From contig JAISQV010000104.1 of assembly GCA_031273985.1 (NCBI GenBank), positions 1-7,494 on the forward strand: a stretch of 7,494 nucleotides of DNA, read 5' to 3'. This stretch comes from Spirochaetaceae bacterium. GTDB taxonomy: Bacteria; Spirochaetota; Spirochaetia; Treponematales; Breznakiellaceae. A program made the translations under genes and the position numbers. Below are positions 6,203-7,494 of the stretch, in pieces. The notes under the pieces were generated by a model, which ran no database searches, was not told the origin of the DNA, and was given only the letters and a program-made list of their open reading frames with translations. Numbering within the stretch: the first letter of the stretch is position 1; each line of letters starts with the position of its first letter.

Positions 6203-7494
6203 ATGTTTGATAAATTGACCCAAAAAATTTCCGACGCCTTCCGTTTTGTGGCGGGAAAATCGGCGATCACCGAAAAGAACATCGATGACGCGGTGGACGC
6301 GATCAAGCTGGCCCTCCTGGAGGCGGACGTTAATCTCCGGGTGGTGCGGCGCTTTGTCAATTCCACCATTGACGAGGCCAAGGGGGAGAAGGTGCTGCGC
6401 TCGGTGGATCCGGGCCAGCAGTTCATCAAAATAGTTCACGACAAACTTGTTTCCTTTTTGGGAGACACCAAACAGGATCTGCTGCTCAAGGGCCCCGACA
6501 CGATTTCTGTCATCCTGATGCTGGGCCTTCAGGGATCGGGAAAAACCACCAGCGCCGCGAAGCTGGCCCTGCGGCTCAAAAAAGACGGACGACGGCCCCT
6601 CCTGGCGGCCTGCGATTTGGTGCGGCCCGCGGCCATGGAGCAGCTCGCCATTCTGGGGCGGGACATTGACGTGCCCGTCCACCGGGAAGAGGGCGCCACG
6701 GATCCTGTCGCCGTGTACCGGAACGCCCTTGCCTGGGCAAAGCAGAACCTCATAGACACGCTGATCATAGACACCACGGGCCGCCTCCAGATTGACGAAC
6801 CTATGATGGAGGAACTGTCCCGGCTCCGGGAGGCGGCCAAGCCCGACGAACTCCTCCTTGTGGCGGACTCCATGACCGGCCAGAGCGCCGTGGACATAGC
6901 CAAGACCTTTGACGAGCGGGTGGGCCTTACCGGGGTGGTGCTCACCAAATTCGACTCCGATACCCGGGGCGGCGCGGCCCTGTCCCTCAAAACCGTTACC
7001 GGGAAGCCCGTCAAGTTTATCGGCACCGGGGAAAAACCCTCGGACTTCGAGGTCTTCCACCCGGAACGGGCGGCGGGCCGCATCCTCGGCATGGGCGACG
7101 TGGTGGGCCTCGTGGAGAAGGCCCAGGAGGTGATGGATCAGAAGCAGGCCCTGGAACTCCAGCGAAAGATGGAGAAGGAAAACTTCACCCTGGAGGACTG
7201 GCTTGACCAGATCCGCTCGGTAAAGAAAATGGGCTCCCTCCAATCGATGCTGGAGATGCTCCCCGGCGCGCAGGGCCAGATCAGCGAGGAAGATATAGAC
7301 AAGGCGGAACTGAAACAGCAGGAAGCGATTCTTTCTTCGATGACGCGAAAGGAGCGGGTCAACTACCTGATCATAGGCCCCTCCCGCCGCAGCCGCATAG
7401 CCCGCGGGTCCGGCTCCTCCGTGGCGGAAGTGGCGCGGCTCCTCAAGCGCTTCGAAAAAATGCGCGGCATGATGAAAAAGATGACCAAGATGGG
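6203..7494 (+). CDS. ffh: Signal recognition particle GTPase Ffh (3' end outside window)
   Basis: Ffh (SRP54) binds 4.5S RNA and signal sequences on ribosomes and delivers them to FtsY at the membrane. The visible 430 residues hold the N domain (about 1-90, with ALLEADVN at 37-44), the G domain (about 100-295) and most of the M domain (from about 300). G-domain motifs: P-loop GLQGSGKT (108-115), DLVRPAA (138-144), DTTGR (190-194), TKFDSDTRGG (248-257) and FIGTGEKPSDFEVFHPER (272-289). M-domain landmarks: GMGDVVGLVEKAQE, the KKMGSLQSMLEMLPG finger-loop segment, and the RNA-binding SRRSRIARGSG region (394-404). The common forms are DTAGR and TKLDGDARGG, so DTTGR and TKFDSDTRGG are conservative departures. 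The start ATG follows AGGA (6193-6196) with a six-base spacer, overlapping the gpsA stop. The frame is still open at the window edge, and probably only a short tail is missing. Confidence 0.97.
   Translation, partial: MFDKLTQKISDAFRFVAGKSAITEKNIDDAVDAIKLALLEADVNLRVVRRFVNSTIDEAKGEKVLRSVDPGQQFIKIVHDKLVSFLGDTKQDLLLKGPDTISVILMLGLQGSGKTTSAAKLALRLKKDGRRPLLAACDLVRPAAMEQLAILGRDIDVPVHREEGATDPVAVYRNALAWAKQNLIDTLIIDTTGRLQIDEPMMEELSRLREAAKPDELLLVADSMTGQSAVDIAKTFDERVGLTGVVLTKFDSDTRGGAALSLKTVTGKPVKFIGTGEKPSDFEVFHPERAAGRILGMGDVVGLVEKAQEVMDQKQALELQRKMEKENFTLEDWLDQIRSVKKMGSLQSMLEMLPGAQGQISEEDIDKAELKQQEAILSSMTRKERVNYLIIGPSRRSRIARGSGSSVAEVARLLKRFEKMRGMMKKMTKM

Noticed and set aside
6122..7243. Long antisense open frame across the gpsA end and ffh
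   Set aside because: It is a shadow of two confidently identified sense genes, with no ribosome-binding site or recognisable protein features.

Overview
This is a 7.5 kb stretch of a GC-rich bacterial chromosome (60-base lines sampled inside the long genes are 70-75% GC). It holds six genes: the tail of psuG, two minus-strand genes of less certain role, and a plus-strand run of a pepF-type oligoendopeptidase, gpsA and ffh. The relaxed lipobox and treponeme-like style of the 565-residue envelope protein, plus the coiled-coil/PD-(D/E)XK protein, fit a Treponema-like spirochaete. That placement is an inference and not proven by any marker in the window.

Layout. Positions 2-397 (+) encode the last 131 residues of pseudouridine-5'-phosphate glycosidase. 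A 144-base gap (398-541) carries nested inverted repeats and a possible terminator for the minus-strand gene on its right. Positions 542-1117 (-) encode a 191-residue coiled coil joined to a PD-(D/E)XK-like domain. It is clearly AT-richer than its neighbours and is probably a mobile or acquired gene. After an 87-base gap with an imperfect inverted repeat, 1205-2902 (-) encodes a 565-residue predicted envelope protein: signal peptide with lipobox, Pro/Ala-rich linker, and a beta-rich body ending in Trp like an outer-membrane barrel.

The 306-base divergent region 2903-3208 is the most interesting part. On the plus strand, 2996-3062 folds on paper into a compact three-way junction: a closing stem, a bulged arm, and a perfect 6-bp hairpin with a GAAA tetraloop. 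The 3' strand of the closing stem can instead pair with either of two downstream segments, and a run of six T follows. This is the logic of a riboswitch or attenuator leader, and I do not recognise it as a known class.

Positions 3209-5038 (+) encode an M3-family zinc oligoendopeptidase with HELGH. gpsA (5101-6192) follows after 62 bases and ffh (6203 to the window edge) after another 10, so gpsA-ffh, and perhaps pepF, are likely co-transcribed. gpsA supplies glycerol-3-phosphate for phospholipids and ffh the protein-targeting GTPase of SRP, so both serve the membrane. No rRNA, tRNA, CRISPR array, insertion sequence or defence cluster is visible.
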